Notes: generated by a model not told the origin, from the sequence alone. A DNA stretch of 64,000 nucleotides from Dermanyssus gallinae (GCA_003439945.1 QVRM01003971.1:62001-126000), one strand, 5' to 3'. Counted from the first letter of the stretch, positions 11,003 to 21,423 are shown. Made by a program: numbers and translations.

Positions 11003-11860
11003 CTATTTGTCCATTCTATCTGTTATATGTTGTTGATCTGCTACTAAACGTGAGTGAATAAATATGACGAATTTATGGGTGCCAACGAACTCGCAGTAGG
11101 ACTCAGTTTCTGTAAGGTCAAACATTCGGCGGATCTCTTCAACGAAGAGAGGCGTGTCGAGCAATAAGTGTACGAAACGATTGCGGGTCGACGTATGAAG
11201 CCTCAGAACCAACTTCAGTAACGCGGGTTTGACTTTAACGATTGTAGCCATGTCCCGAGAACAAAGCTTCTCCCAGATTATCTGGACCCCTAAGTAAGAA
11301 GCTGACGGAGCAATCATCATGTTGAAGAGTTCAAGAGCTGTCTCTACTGATAAATTTTACGGATTTTCAATTGTAGTGGCTGTGACGATTGTTTTCCTAG
11401 CGCTTTCCTCAATACGCGCAGTAAGGAAATAAGTAAAAGATTTTATCACCTACAATGTTCACCCTCTAGACGAAACGTAGACCGAGAGAGTCTGCCCCCG
11501 TGCCAAAACTTTATGGCTACAGTTTTTGACTTTTAGATTTCAAGTCCGACGTTAGTAATCTGCTCTCGCATTGCATCACAAAGTCGTCCGCATACAGAGT
11601 AAGTACGTATACGTAAGTAGTAGTTATAATACGCCTTAGTCGTCTGTGTGTTTTTTTCGATATCCTCTATCAGCAGCTTGCAAGTCGTCATCGTCGATCT
11701 TACAGCCCGAATCCCGTGTTGTTCATCCAGGAGGGCATTAGGGCTTTTAAGGTAGAAGCTTAAGCGCCATACGAGGATGTTAGACAAAAGCTTGCATATG
11801 CAGTTCTTTTTGCGATTTATCTCCAGGACTTTGGGTCGCAGGGATTTCCCTTACCCTTAA
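11003..11860 (-). pseudogene. LINE-A copy 2 RT, distal part (after the nested insertion)
   Basis: The minus strand resumes with KGKGNPCDPKSWR at 11860-11822. SNILVWRLSFYLKSPNALLD and EQHGIRAVRST follow at 11787-11690, equal to the RT segment containing PEEQHGF in copy 1. The catalytic palm region is largely deleted. About 11430-11270 gives ARIEESARKTIVTATTIENP, and 11320-11003 gives LGVQIIWEKL, STRNRFVHLLL and FVEEIRRMF, matching the thumb WEKLGEADFQ and CRNRIVHIL of copy 1. It belongs to the same element as 12591-14960. Confidence 0.85.
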
Positions 11861-11867
11861 GAATAAC
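11861..11867. repeat. target-site duplication of the nested CR1-like element (left)
   Basis: GAATAAC (GTTATTC on the minus strand) at 11861-11867 is repeated at 12584-12590. The two copies exactly bracket the CR1-like segment, and removing one copy plus the insert restores a LINE-A open frame across the site. Confidence 0.85.
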
Positions 11868-12583
11868 ATAACATAACATCACTTTTATTTCACATAAAAG
11901 GGTTGGTATCAATATACATACTTCTGTAAGACAATCGTAATTAATCACCAAATAGGCGAGCACTATTTGGATTATCATGGGCCCATTTGGCCATACGCCA
12001 AGCAAACAGTCCGTTCACGAATTCTCCGCGGGCCACGGCTTTTGAGGTGATTGATCGTTGACTCCTTAGGTTATTGGAGCGTACATCAAAAAAGTGTCCT
12101 AACAAGTCACATTTTCGTAATTGATGTAGAACAGATAAGTTGCACTGCATGAAAAGTGTGTCGATACTTGGAACAACGTCATCTAACACGCTGTGGGGGC
12201 ACCTGATTCGCAGGCGTCTTAGAAACATGTTTTGGACGCCATTCACCAACTTCCTATATTTGGACAGATAAGGCTCCCAGACAGGGGAGCAATATGTGAG
12301 TTTAGAAAGAACAAGAGATTTGTAAAGGCGAATGTACACATGTGGAGTCGTTAAAATAAAACAGCGAAAGATAGTATTTATTGTGCGCAGAGATGTCTCC
12401 ACAACCTTGGTAATGTGAAGGCTAAAGTTAAGATCAGGCGTAATATATATGCCTAAGTCCCGGGTATAAGAGAGGGTCGCTAAAATGCAGTTGTCAATTT
12501 TGTAGTCAATGTCAAGTGCACCATTTTTCAGTACAATGCATTTAGAGGGTGAGAGAATCATGTTGTTTTCAAAACACCATCGT
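11868..12583 (-). mobile_element. 5'-truncated CR1-like element nested in LINE-A copy 2
   Basis: This 716-bp segment encodes the C-terminal half of a CR1-type RT on the minus strand. It reads SRWCFENNMILSPSKCIVL, then TRDLGIYITPDLNF, TTPHVYIRLYKSLVLSKLTY and VQNMFLRRLRIRCPHS, and ends ANSAR-like at 11941. After the stop there is AATAAA (minus strand, 11884-11889) and a short (TTATG)n tail at 11863-11878, as in CR1-like elements that end in short tandem repeats rather than poly(A). The frame from about 12583 to 11941 has no stop, so this insertion is younger than its host. Flanking GAATAAC copies are the target duplication. The 5' truncation removed the endonuclease and the catalytic palm. Confidence 0.88.
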
Positions 12584-12590
12584 GAATAAC
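12584..12590. repeat. target-site duplication of the nested CR1-like element (right)
   Basis: GAATAAC, the partner of 11861-11867, lies immediately 5' (minus sense) of the CR1-like sequence. Confidence 0.85.
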
Positions 12591-13964
12591 TACCATTATA
12601 CACTCTCTTTATGTTCCGGGAGTATGACCCGAGGTAGCCAAGTGTTAAACAGTCTCGTCCAACAGGGTATGAAAGCGAAAGCATTCTTGATATGCTAGTT
12701 GTAGACTTCATCAGGTTCACAAGCTTTATTGTTGGGCAATCTTAGAATACTTTTCGTTACTTCCTAAATCGTAACTTTTTCTACCAAAGGTTCTACGAAC
12801 TCGACGTTTTCGGGCAATCAACACGAGCTCAAACAAGGGACTTCGTTAGGGCTTGTATTGCTCGAGCTTAGAATCGCACGGAAATAAGCTTGGAGTTTAT
12901 CAGGCTCTTCTGGACACAACGGGTGGAATATTCCAGAGTGTCAAAGCCATACATACAGAGATTGTGCGCCTTGTTCGAGAAGTTTGACTTCGTGTTTCTC
13001 TTCAAACATCAACTTCCCGTTCTTGGGACATTCTTGAGAACTTTTTATCTTTGCTGCAAATGGTGTCAGAAGTGGTTGAAGTTTGACCAGTTTTTGGACT
13101 GGAAAAGAGATGTGTTTCGCTCTCAAGCACTCTCGGGACTACCAATATTTAGAGGCAGGTCTAGTCGACACACTCACTCAGCGTCATCGTCAGTAACCTG
13201 TGGTAGGGATCGACCTGAGGGTTTTCTGTGTACGGGTAAATAACACTTACTGCCTTCTGCAGCTTTTCGGGGTCTAGTTTTCTGCTCCCAGGTTGTCGCT
13301 TGCAGGGAGAGGTGTTTTTGGCGGTCAGTGTTATTGCAACGCCCACTGGAATGTGCCACTTCAACAGATTACCTTCTTTCAACGATTTTTTTAACCCAAC
13401 GTAACATACCTCTTCCTAATTAATGTTTGTGGCAAAATTGCCAATCACTGTGGCGAAAATGTCAATTACATCGAGTCAGTGACCATTTCCAGGCTGAGTT
13501 ATTTCATGATTTTTAGGCATGCGACCGTGCGCGGTTGCTTGGGTTGATTAATCATGACGTTTAAATTGCCAGCGAGTTTACTAGGCTTTTTTGACTAGGT
13601 GGCAGCATCTGACTAGCTTTTCCGTAAGCACCTTAGAGTTTTCCGCTACTGGAGGGCGCACATACGTTGCGATGATATTCACTTTTTGTCGTTCAGTGAC
13701 GACACAACTATCCTCTATGAGGATCTTTCTGATACACCTAAGGAAGTGGTTGTAGAAAATAGCAACACCGCCGCTGGCATGACCGGTAGCGCTAACACGC
13801 GTAGCGATACAGCATGCAGCGTAAAAGTTTGACAACGTAAAGGGTACAATTAGCCACGTTTCCGCTAGTATTAGAACATCAATTGGCTGAATGGCACTGT
13901 CGGGTAGCAGATGTAGTGAAGAAGACACATTTTTGCAATTCCACTGAACTTTGTTAATTTTTAG
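12591..13964 (-). pseudogene. LINE-A copy 2 APE endonuclease, linker and RT start
   Basis: The minus strand starts with KINKVQWNCKNV (WNC motif) and DVLILAETWL (catalytic Glu) at 13964-13850, then HASGGVAIFYN and IIATYVRPPVAENSKVLTE to 13600. Decayed LAGNLNV stands for the GDFNA motif, and VIDIFATVIGNF (about 13460-13420) matches SVIDVFATDGN of copy 1. WHIPVGVAI at 13350 aligns with RRHIPMGMAF. KLVKLQPLLTPFAAKIKSSQ (13090-13030) and FEEKHEVKLLEQG follow as the linker. IKNAFAFIPCWTRLFN (about 12690-12640) aligns with the start of the RT. The family identity is firm because nine separate blocks appear in the same order as in copy 1. Confidence 0.85.
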
Positions 13965-14267
13965 ATGATCATCGGTTGACGGCGAGGCTTCCGTCTGACG
14001 ACCGCCTACCCGATCCCTGGAAAGCTGCAATGATGAGATCGGCGAGCGTCGGCTTCGGTGGTAGCGAGTAATTCTGTACAAAATCCCGTCCAAAACCCCT
14101 CTGCGTATTCCTGACGCGTGGGTTCTTTGCACCAGTCTTGAAATGCGAGCTATGAGGGGGGGGGATGCTCTAAGCACTGTTGGCGTCCTTTCACTGCGGG
14201 CGGATACGTGTACGGCAGCCCTTTCCGAGCACTTTTTCGGCAGATGAGCATACACTGGTTTTCTCAG

Positions 14268-14960
14268 CTATCTGACCATATTATCCCCGGTAACGAGAAC
14301 TGTTTTTGCAGGCCCAGTGGGGGGCCCCTTTGTGGCCGCTTGCGAATTCAATTGATGAACTCCCTTTGGGAAAGTTGGTGTTTGTAGTTGCCTTGCCGTA
14401 GAAACGTAACAGTACTTTGTAGCGAGTTGACTTTCAATCTTCTTCTTCATCCTCAAGCCACCTGCTTATCTAACACTGCTATCAGCTGATCAGACGTGAG
14501 ACTCACAGCCGGCACTAAACACACCTGACAGAACCACTGTGTGCCCGGCTCATGGTGATAGGGGCGCACTCATCTGTAGTTTTGCAGCTGTTGTGAAACT
14601 GTCGCCTGCATCTGTTGCATTTCAGGCATAGTCCTGCCCAACGGCTCCAGACGCCGCACACAGTGTTTAGTATTGTCAACATCCATTATTATGCAGCCGC
14701 TTATTGTTTACCAACAAGTCCAAACTGTCGAAACTTTTGTTGCAGCGCTGAGAGACGACGCACCGCGTTTGTTGGTGTGAGACTGCAAGGTGTGAAACGG
14801 CTACTACACCGACGATGGACTGGCTGTCTAAATTAAAAGGCGATAGTGGCCTAAGGAATATATCGTCAGAGGTGCGCGTCGACTCTCTGATGCTCACTGG
14901 CACAGCTAACGGTCTCACATATACAATTGATTTGACCGGGTAGTCTACTGTAAATTGGAA
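14268..14960 (-). pseudogene. LINE-A copy 2 gag (ORF1) remnant
   Basis: Upstream of the endonuclease, the minus strand at about 14640-14600 reads CNRCRRQFHNSCKTTDECA, a Cys/His cluster resembling the C-x2-C-x4-H-x-C zinc knuckles of LINE-A ORF1. Preceding frames (14918-14676) and following frames (14456-14268, rich in K, Q, T and P) are broken by stops. A PHD-like finger was considered, but position and family context favour a gag knuckle. ORF1 proteins of this type bind element RNA. Confidence 0.5.
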
Positions 14961-14976
14961 GAAGCCAGGTCGAACT

Positions 14977-15046
14977 GACTACGCAGCGAGGTCACGAAAA
15001 GACTACGCAGCGAGGTCCCGAAAAGACTACGCAGCGAGGTCACGCG
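14977..15046. repeat. three-copy 24-bp tandem repeat
   Basis: Units beginning GACTACGCAGCGAGGTCACG and ending AAAA occupy 14977-15000, 15001-15024 and 15025-15046 (the last partial), with one or two substitutions. The array lies just upstream, in the minus sense, of the LINE-A copy 2 gag remnant and could be 5' UTR subrepeats. Confidence 0.9.
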
Positions 15047-15493
15047 TTTTCGGTCTTAGAAAATCGTAAACGTTACACGGCCCCACGGTTCTACGGATTT
15101 GCCCAGACTACTTGAGCGTTGTTTTGCAGCAGCACATTAGCAGGATTAAGCTCCGATTTTTACCGAATGTGTGCAAACTGTCTTCGCCGAACATAGCACT
15201 ATTTTTAGACATACGGAGCTCTGAAGATACTCGAGTTTCGTCGCTACTTGTTTGCTGCTCGCTACGTTTTACGCCGACTAATATTGTAGCGCCAAAACAC
15301 ACGGTGTATGCATTTGTTTTGCACACATTGAAGCAGCGCCACATCTTCATTCAGTACGACAAAGGGTATCCAAACGTATGAAAGCTAATTTTAGTACAAC
15401 TATAGTCTGGCACAATTTTATATGCATTGCCTAATCCTGTAATGTAAATGTCATACGAAAAATATTACACAATCGAGGAGCCTTAGTCGTTTT

Positions 15494-16183
15494 TCAGTCA
15501 AATGTTACTACTAAGTATTTGTACACATTGACTTTATTTATTATGATGTTCCCTTCTAGTTGCCAGTAGTACCTAGTGTTGTTAGGAACTGTTTTTGGAG
15601 ACTGCAGTTTTGAGCGCAGATATATACGGTTTGCATTACACGAGTTCGCTATAAAACAAATTGCGTTCTGCAGCTTTCTCCGGTCGTGTTTGCGGTGTAC
15701 TTCAGTACAAACTTTAACATCATCGGCATACATTTTATATGTCACATTAAAGGGCCTGAGAACCCGACCAGAACCATTAGCAAACCTTGCATACATTAAT
15801 GGGCCTACGCAGGAGCCTTGAGGGACTCGTAATGTACATCGCGCGGTGCAGGATAAAGCATTGTCAAAACTCATTCTAAATGTTCTATCTGACAAGGAGC
15901 AGAGCAGCGTTTCCGCTGTGAAGACGTTTATTAGCGTAGCGAAAAATGCTCTTAGCATCTCGTATATCCAAGTGAAGCGTTTCTTCTTATGACGCCCGTT
16001 CGGCTGGGTTAGTTGACGACGTCGTTCCTTTGGCGTCATGTTACTTTCCAGCACGGTGGCCGCACGGCGAACAAACTCATCAAAATGAGAACATGATGTT
16101 CGACATAGAAGAGTAGATCGGCCTATCAAATACGCCATTATATTTACGAACTTCGCGTTCACGGACTCTACACAGAATGACAT
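15494..16183 (-). pseudogene. CR1-like reverse transcriptase palm fragment (229 codons open)
   Basis: A minus-strand frame stays open for 229 codons. It contains the RT finger/palm blocks IYEMLRAFFATLINVFTAET, VPQGSCVGPLMYARFANG, YKMYADDVKV (catalytic YADD intact) and YWQLEGNIIINKVNVYKYL near its end. The order matches CR1/Jockey-group RTs. It stops at VTFD, just before the thumb. No endonuclease is attached upstream. DVKV after YADD resembles DAVKI in the fragment at 36.8-37.4 kb. Palm residues are better conserved than in most pieces here, suggesting a fairly young copy; no full element can be assembled around it. Confidence 0.85.
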
Positions 16184-16419
16184 TCAGAGAAAATTAGTGA
16201 CCAGATTGGCAGCAATCTCGTCAAAGCCCGCTTTTGATAAATGAACTTTTCCCTCCCGTTGTGGTAATTTCTGATTGGCAGATTAAATTTGATTACTATA
16301 TATATCCGAGTTGACGGGTGATGTGCAGGCTTTAAGATTCGTCGTTAAATATTCGGCATCTCTACTTACGACGTTGTGGAATATTTTGTCTTATAGTGGC
16401 AGCCATGCGGACAGTGGTT

Positions 16420-17250
16420 GGCTCTAGCTTGGTGTCTGTTTATGGCAAAGTTTTGGCCTGATTTTATACTACGCATGTTCCTCATATTTACGGATTATCT
16501 TTTGCATGTTTTCTTTCAGCAGTCTCTCAGCCGACGAAAGCAGAACCAGCTGCGTTACGTTCTTTGCCGAAGACTGCCTGGAGGGAGACATGTGGCGTAA
16601 TGGCACCCTAAAGACACAATGTAGGGACCCGCAAGAAAACCACTTTCTGTCATTCGCTCGACTAATCGCTGATGTGTTTTGTTTGATCTGGGAGGTTTCG
16701 GGAATGCATGATGCACATGCGCCACTAGCAGCCTGCGTGACTCGTGTAGAACTCGCATACTCACTGAACCCGGATTCCTCCTACCCCCACCCCCCCCCCC
16801 AGGCTCGGTACTACTTTGGCATTAATTCAAAGCCGTATTATCGCTGATGTTACTTGCCATGTGCAGGCCGAATTCAGAAATGCTGTTGTCATTATGTTCG
16901 CTGGCGATATTGTGGCTTGCTCGGCTGGAGGGATGCTTAATGCATTTATGAATCCGGATCTCTGTCTCTGAAAGATTCCCTCTTAAGAAGAAATTCTCTC
17001 CCACTTCATGCTTGCCGGCTTTCTCCAGGACTGGCACGGAAAATTTGCTTTTTTCTCACACACGGCACAATTAAGTGGGAGCCGCATGCTCTAGCCGTCA
17101 CATCGTGTGGTTCACTCCAGATTTTCCTAGCCATGCGGTCAGTGCCAATGCTGACGCTGCTCGCAGGCTTAAGCTAAATACCACACATTGAACTATAAGA
17201 CGCCTTAGCGATGTCTGCAGTGCCTCTCAACGTGAGAAGGATGTCTATAA
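16420..17250 (+). pseudogene. LINE-A-type RT remnant, copy 5
   Basis: The plus strand reads TFFAEDCLEGDMWRNGTLKT (16559-16618), then FLSFARLIADVFCLIWEVSG, matching PFFAEDRLEVNVRGKDTL and LIADLACHVREEF of copy 3. A second run, IIADVTCHVQAEFRNAVVIM and FAGDIVACSAGG, follows at 16846-16935; here the YADD motif has become FAGD. Nucleotides 17155-17215 align with the C-terminal part of copy 3 around AAATACCAC. The middle of the RT is deleted and the IADV/IADL block appears twice, so the copy is both deleted and locally duplicated. Confidence 0.7.
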
Positions 17251-17532
17251 CAAAAACTTGCTTTCTCTCATGTATCGTCGCGCATCTTGATTTCCAGCAA
17301 TTCGCCTATGATTGCATTAGTAGACGTATCATATGCAATTCAGCCGGGTAGTGGATCGGCAGGTATACATTAGAGTATATTGTGGTAACCCCAGGCTATG
17401 TCTCCAAAGGCACAATATGCCTGTAGGTATCGCCACTGAGTGCGGTGTGTCGTTGAAGTACTAGACGTTTAACGAACTTTGTCATTGGGAGACAGCATCT
17501 GAGATTTTGAGGCTAAAGTAAAGTTAGTAAAG

Positions 17533-17704
17533 TCTTCGGGCTGACCCTCAGTCAAGATTTAAGGTCCACCGAACTGTTTTTCACATTGCTTCATAGACGG
17601 ACCCCCATAAATACAAATGTTCAACGGTGGGGCTCGAACCCGCGCACCTATGTGTCTTCTCCGGTTGCGAGGCGAAGACTTAATCCACCACGCCACCGGG
17701 CTCG
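17533..17704 (-). mobile_element. tRNA-derived SINE1, copy 1
   Basis: On the minus strand it starts GAGCCCGGTGGCG (17704) with A-box-like TGGCGTGGTGG and a B box GGGTTCGAGCC (complement of 17631-17641). A shared tail follows: GTTGAACATTTGTATTTATG and GTCCGTCTATGAAGCAATG, ending GGGTCAGCCCGAAGAC. Three other copies (25.0, 35.6 and 52.8 kb) share both halves. It contains internal RNA polymerase III promoter elements, no coding capacity, and would depend on a LINE for movement. Confidence 0.88.
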
Positions 17705-18039
17705 ACTAAGATTTTGTTTTTTGGAGGCTAAACAGTGTGAATCTTCCTGTTGGACCGCGTTCGCGCAGTGGATATACTTCATTTTGTCCCAAGATGGCGG
17801 TAGCAATTTTCTGCGAAATTGCCAGTCCAAATTCACCATCATGCGCGTTGGTCACTCTGCCTCTATGAATGTTTAAGTTGTGATACGAGACTGCCGCCTT
17901 GGGCCGGCTCCTCACTGTTACACGGGGGTTGGCGTGGCCTAATTGTGGCTGCTATAACTCTTGCTATTAGTCAACGCCGAAGCTAGCTTTGCCGCCAGAC
18001 GCCTTAGGGTTAGCCCACAGGCCTCCCACAGGCTGTTTG
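17705..18039. other. no recognised gene
   Basis: I see only non-coding sequence between SINE1 copy 1 and the piggyBac-like remnant. Confidence 0.5.
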
Positions 18040-18400
18040 GAGTCACCCCTTTTCCGCAAAACGGTATATTTTGCTCAGTAGTAGGTTGAGAGCCACACGT
18101 ATGATAGTGTGCCGTTCAACGCGTTCTCCATTACAACTCTGAGTTCTTCCAGCAGTCTTGTTGAAGACGGGCTCGTTTTGCCCAGCATATGTTTGAGAGG
18201 TGCACGATCTTTTCGCGATGTATGACATACTGCACAGCGAGCATTCTGATTTAAAAGATATTCAACAAGAGATGGTGCATAAAACTCATATATGTCCGTA
18301 GACCATCCGCTCCGGGCCCTGTAACAAGTGCGAGTGACCGCTCTGCATCCATTGTCAAAAGGTCGGGCACACATATGTGTTCTTTTATACAAGGGCCCTG
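18040..18400 (-). pseudogene. piggyBac-like transposase fragment
   Basis: The minus strand at 18392-18075 encodes DNGCRAVTRTCYRARSG, then STDIYEFYAPSLVEYLLNQN, ARCAVCHTSRKDRAPLK. These align in order with the piggyBac core in which a DNFYTS-type motif is followed by L..LL.....C.GT.R..RK..P. A second frame, 18180-18080, reads YAGQNEPVFNKTAG and ERHTII, fitting the K-GE-V-F and DKR-V segments downstream. The catalytic Asp of the DNFYTS motif is not clear (TDIYEFY). No terminal repeats were found. The call rests on my recollection of the domain pattern. Confidence 0.6.
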
Positions 18401-18899
18401 AATTACTTGTGTGTCCTCGACTCTAATGTCTTAAAGTAGAGGACGTCTACGCAACGACTTATCTCATTACGTTTTCCAGCCAACTTGTCGTCCTTAAAAA
18501 AACTCGTTCGTGTAGTTTGTTTCTTGCTCTTGGTTTACTGGCGGCTGTATTTACTTGGCAAAATTACATGGCATTATTACTTTCTTGACACGACGACTCG
18601 GCATTGATATTTACATGACACGATTTCGCGGCATTATTTACACAGCACTATTATTTACGTAGCATGAATACTACAGTATTGCTACAGTACTATCGCCGCA
18701 TGGACAGCTGAGGAGCAGTCGCCTTAGCTGGAGAATGCTGCGTTAACATGCACGTAGAACTCCTCGTTAACAACGGGTCATTTATATTCGAACTTGCTGT
18801 GAGCATTTTGGAAACGATAGAATTCTTGCTGCATTCAGTCGATATACAGTCGAGCCCAACGAAGCTTAGCGAGATGCCCAGATGCGTTGCCAGAAGACC
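18401..18899. other. no recognised gene
   Basis: No protein motif or repeat recognised. Short imperfect repeats of TTTACNTGRCA and GGCATTATT occur around 18555-18660. Confidence 0.4.
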
Positions 18900-19380
18900 T
18901 CTATAAACAAATATGAATCTTATTTTTCGCTATATATTATAGAAGATGAATTTATACAACGTCGCTATGTTAGCACTTGGAGTAGACAATTGTCTGGACA
19001 ACATGTGATCACAGGTTCTCTAACCCAGGATTAGCCCATTTCAATAATGTGCCCCGAACAGATGCTGCATTTCCTCGTTGAATTTCCAGCGACAGCCTTT
19101 AACGCAAGAATTCGGATTCTCTCGAGTCTCCCGTTGAAAGATTTAGGCGGGCGTAAGGGGGCTGCAGCTCCCATAGTCTCAAACACCAACGGACAAAATT
19201 CGTGCAAATAATCAACGCTGGAGTATTTTCCGCGTTTGTTAGCCTCAGCTAACCTGGAGGCATGACCTGCTCGTTTCGCACCTGCACCGACCAACGAAGT
19301 GGCTAATGAGTCGGTTACAGTTGCGTTCCAAAGTTAGGCCGTTAAGGGTTTTTCCATCCTCTCTCGATAGACCCGGGGGC
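18900..19380 (-). pseudogene. LINE-Y C-terminal fragment, copy 3
   Basis: The minus strand at 19294-19031 reads GAGAKRAGHASRLAEANKRG, then KYSSVDYLHEFCPLVFETMG, which aligns with ASEAGYAAHLAETSMLRKYS and PHEFPLAFETMG of LINE-Y copy 1. Nucleotides around 19045-19085 (GTGCCCCGAACAGATGC) match copy 1 at 41723-41745, and an AATAAA-like region near 18920 aligns with the copy 1 3' end. Only the C-terminal domain and 3' UTR remain; the RT is absent. Confidence 0.75.
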
Positions 19381-19399
19381 TGATATGAATCTTTTATTA

Positions 19400-19600
19400 A
19401 TTTACTAGGTCGATCAAGGGGTTCGTAGCATCGCCCGTCTACAATTTAAAAAGCTCATGCTTACTACAGCGCCGAAGAAAAACGTTTTTTCGAAACTAAC
19501 AAAAACAATGTGTATTGGTCTCAAATTGCGTTTGTAGCAGGTTGCGCAACTGTAACAGGTCAGACTCTCCGGTGACAATGAAACGAACCGAGTACTAACG
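19400..19600 (+). repeat. dispersed repeat DR1, copy 1
   Basis: About 150-200 bp here align with 52530-52740 in the same orientation. Shared blocks include AGCTCATGC, ACTACAGCGCCG, AACGTT, CTCAAATTGCG or TTCAAATTGCG, and CGCGCAACTGTA or TGCGCAACTGTA. Identity looks like roughly 70 percent by eye. Neither copy has an open frame of note. Confidence 0.7.
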
Positions 19601-20179
19601 GACTGTGATTGAACTTTTTTTTATTAGAGGCTAAATTGCAATGAAAGTTGAAACCAAGTTTGATGCAGCTCACATGAACTAATGTACCGGCGTACAGTAC
19701 CATAACCAAATCGATTGCCTTGTGTTAAAGAGGTAGTATGCGCGAATTGCCGGAGACGTGGGCATTAGTGCACCACTTATTTTCAGCATTTATGCATGAG
19801 ACAAATAAAAAAAACGTGGCTACATGCGAGCTAAAAGTTTGGGTCAATTTAGGAGGGCAATTTAGAACTATTGAGATTAAATTGCCATTAATTTTGGGCC
19901 TCTTTTGTAACCACCAATGATGTCTGGATTCGCCACTTCACTTCAGCTCGTGGGCCGCACGTAGCAAAAGACCTCTCACTAGAAACAAGATGCACATCTC
20001 GACCGGAAAGGCTTTGTCGATTGTTTTATAGGACGCAATTGTGTATTCTATCAATGGACTACCATTCTGCAAGAAATATAATCCACGCTCTCTTTTTGTT
20101 CCATGGCCAAATTAATGTAACTAGAGTTGTAAATTGTCGAGCATACCCAACATTTGTGGTAAAAAGGCTTTAATCTGCC
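19601..20179. other. no recognised gene
   Basis: Open frames of 60-64 codons at 19738-19920 and 20051-20245 have no recognised motif. Confidence 0.45.
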
Positions 20180-20331
20180 TGGAAAAATTATATATATATA
20201 TATATATATCCATCGACTTATCTCCTTCTCCACATTTATATACAATATATATTTCCTATATCACTTGTTATATATATAAATATAACACCGAAATGTGGAA
20301 GAGGAGATAAGTCGATGATTTAAAATTTTCC
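20180..20331. repeat. fold-back element with (TA)n beside 27-bp inverted arms
   Basis: CATCGACTTATCTCC and the rest of a 27-nt arm at 20211-20237 is the inverted match of 20291-20317 (25 of 27 positions pair). Outer segments GGAAAAATTA (20181-20190) and AATTTTCC (20325-20331) also pair. A (TA)n tract (20189-20209) lies in the left half and AT-rich sequence in the centre. It resembles a small MITE or fold-back unit. Confidence 0.85.
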
Positions 20332-21380
20332 AAAAGAGAAACTTGATTAAATTGCTTTTGCCAAAAAGGCATCTGTAGATACGATTTCCTCATTTTTTCA
20401 TCTGGAACTTAATGTACGTTCAATGGCATTAGTTGTCTCAGCCAATGTTTTAGTAGTTGCCAGCTTTGCAACATTTAAATAGAATAACTTATAAGCGTGG
20501 TAAACTGCGTGGCTACCGCAGTTTGTTGTCGGTAATGAATCGAGCTCTTAGATTTGGCACGATGTGCCTCTTTGTCGCTCAGTGATATTCACACTCTGGG
20601 CGTGCAATCGAGACTCAGCAAGAGCGTTGTGTATTCGACGACAATTTTTTTACATCGCTTTCTGACATGCCTCTTCTGCTACACAAGACGCTGATGGACG
20701 CCTAATCATTTTACACCCACTCACTACACAAAAACTAGTAAGTTCATAATGGTTTACGCGACATTGCACAACACGTAAACGACGATATATGGACCGCAAC
20801 TGTGCAATAAGTGCACGTACATCTATCCTAATTTATCTTCCATCTTCTAGCATATACATTTAATCCGAGCCACTGGGTTGCCACGATGTGGTGGGTCAGC
20901 AGAGACCCACCACCCACTCGAACAACGAGGGATCAATTTCTGTACTTCGGTCATCTGCTGCGTATGCTGCGGGCGTTTGACGCTCCATAAACTCTGCACG
21001 TTGGAGGGATGCTCAAGCAAGCAGTGCAAATAATAAATATACAACAAGTAGCATTAAGAAACACCAGAAGAAAACTGATTCACGCGGGTTCCTTAAATGA
21101 AGTATATCTATTATTACATACGTGTTTCTAATAACATATGATTACACATCGTTGAGCGCACAAAAGCTTTTCGCCGCTGATCTGATATAGGACTACGCGT
21201 GTCATCCTTAGATATGCAGCGCTCTATATTACCGAAACATCTCGTCTCGATTTGGTCGACGACAAATTGAGTGGCAAGTGCTAACATTTTAAACCAAAGG
21301 GACCCTGGAAAATTATAAACATAAAAGAAGGCAAAACTAAGAGCATCTCCTGAGCGACGCTGGTCTCTAGGCACAAATGT
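20332..21380. other. no recognised gene
   Basis: No transposon protein, tRNA box or array recognised in this stretch. Confidence 0.45.
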
Positions 21381-21386
21381 GGTTGT

Positions 21387-21423
21387 ATATATATATATAT
21401 ATATGTATATATATGTGCATATA
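21387..21423. repeat. interrupted (TA)n microsatellite
   Basis: TA repeats at 21387-21404 continue with GTATATATATGTGCATATAT-type interruptions to about 21430. Confidence 0.85.

Larger units (their letters stand above)
11003..15046 (-). mobile_element. LINE-A copy 2 (gag, endonuclease, RT), carrying a nested CR1-like insertion
   Basis: Minus-strand homology to LINE-A copy 1 runs in the right order: gag zinc region (about 14.96-14.27 kb), APE endonuclease (13.96-13.16 kb), linker (13.15-12.93 kb), pre-RT and RT start (12.93-12.59 kb), then RT middle and thumb (11.86-11.00 kb). A 716-bp foreign segment with duplicated flanks interrupts the RT at 11868-12583. Three 24-bp tandem units at 14977-15046 lie where a 5' UTR would be. 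All frames carry stops and indels, so the copy is dead. Its 3' end meets plus-strand copy 4 near 10.95 kb. Confidence 0.85.

Noticed and set aside
14600..14640. PHD-finger reading of the Cys/His cluster on the minus strand
   Set aside because: A PHD finger needs more correctly spaced ligands; the position before an endonuclease of the LINE-A family makes a gag zinc knuckle more likely.
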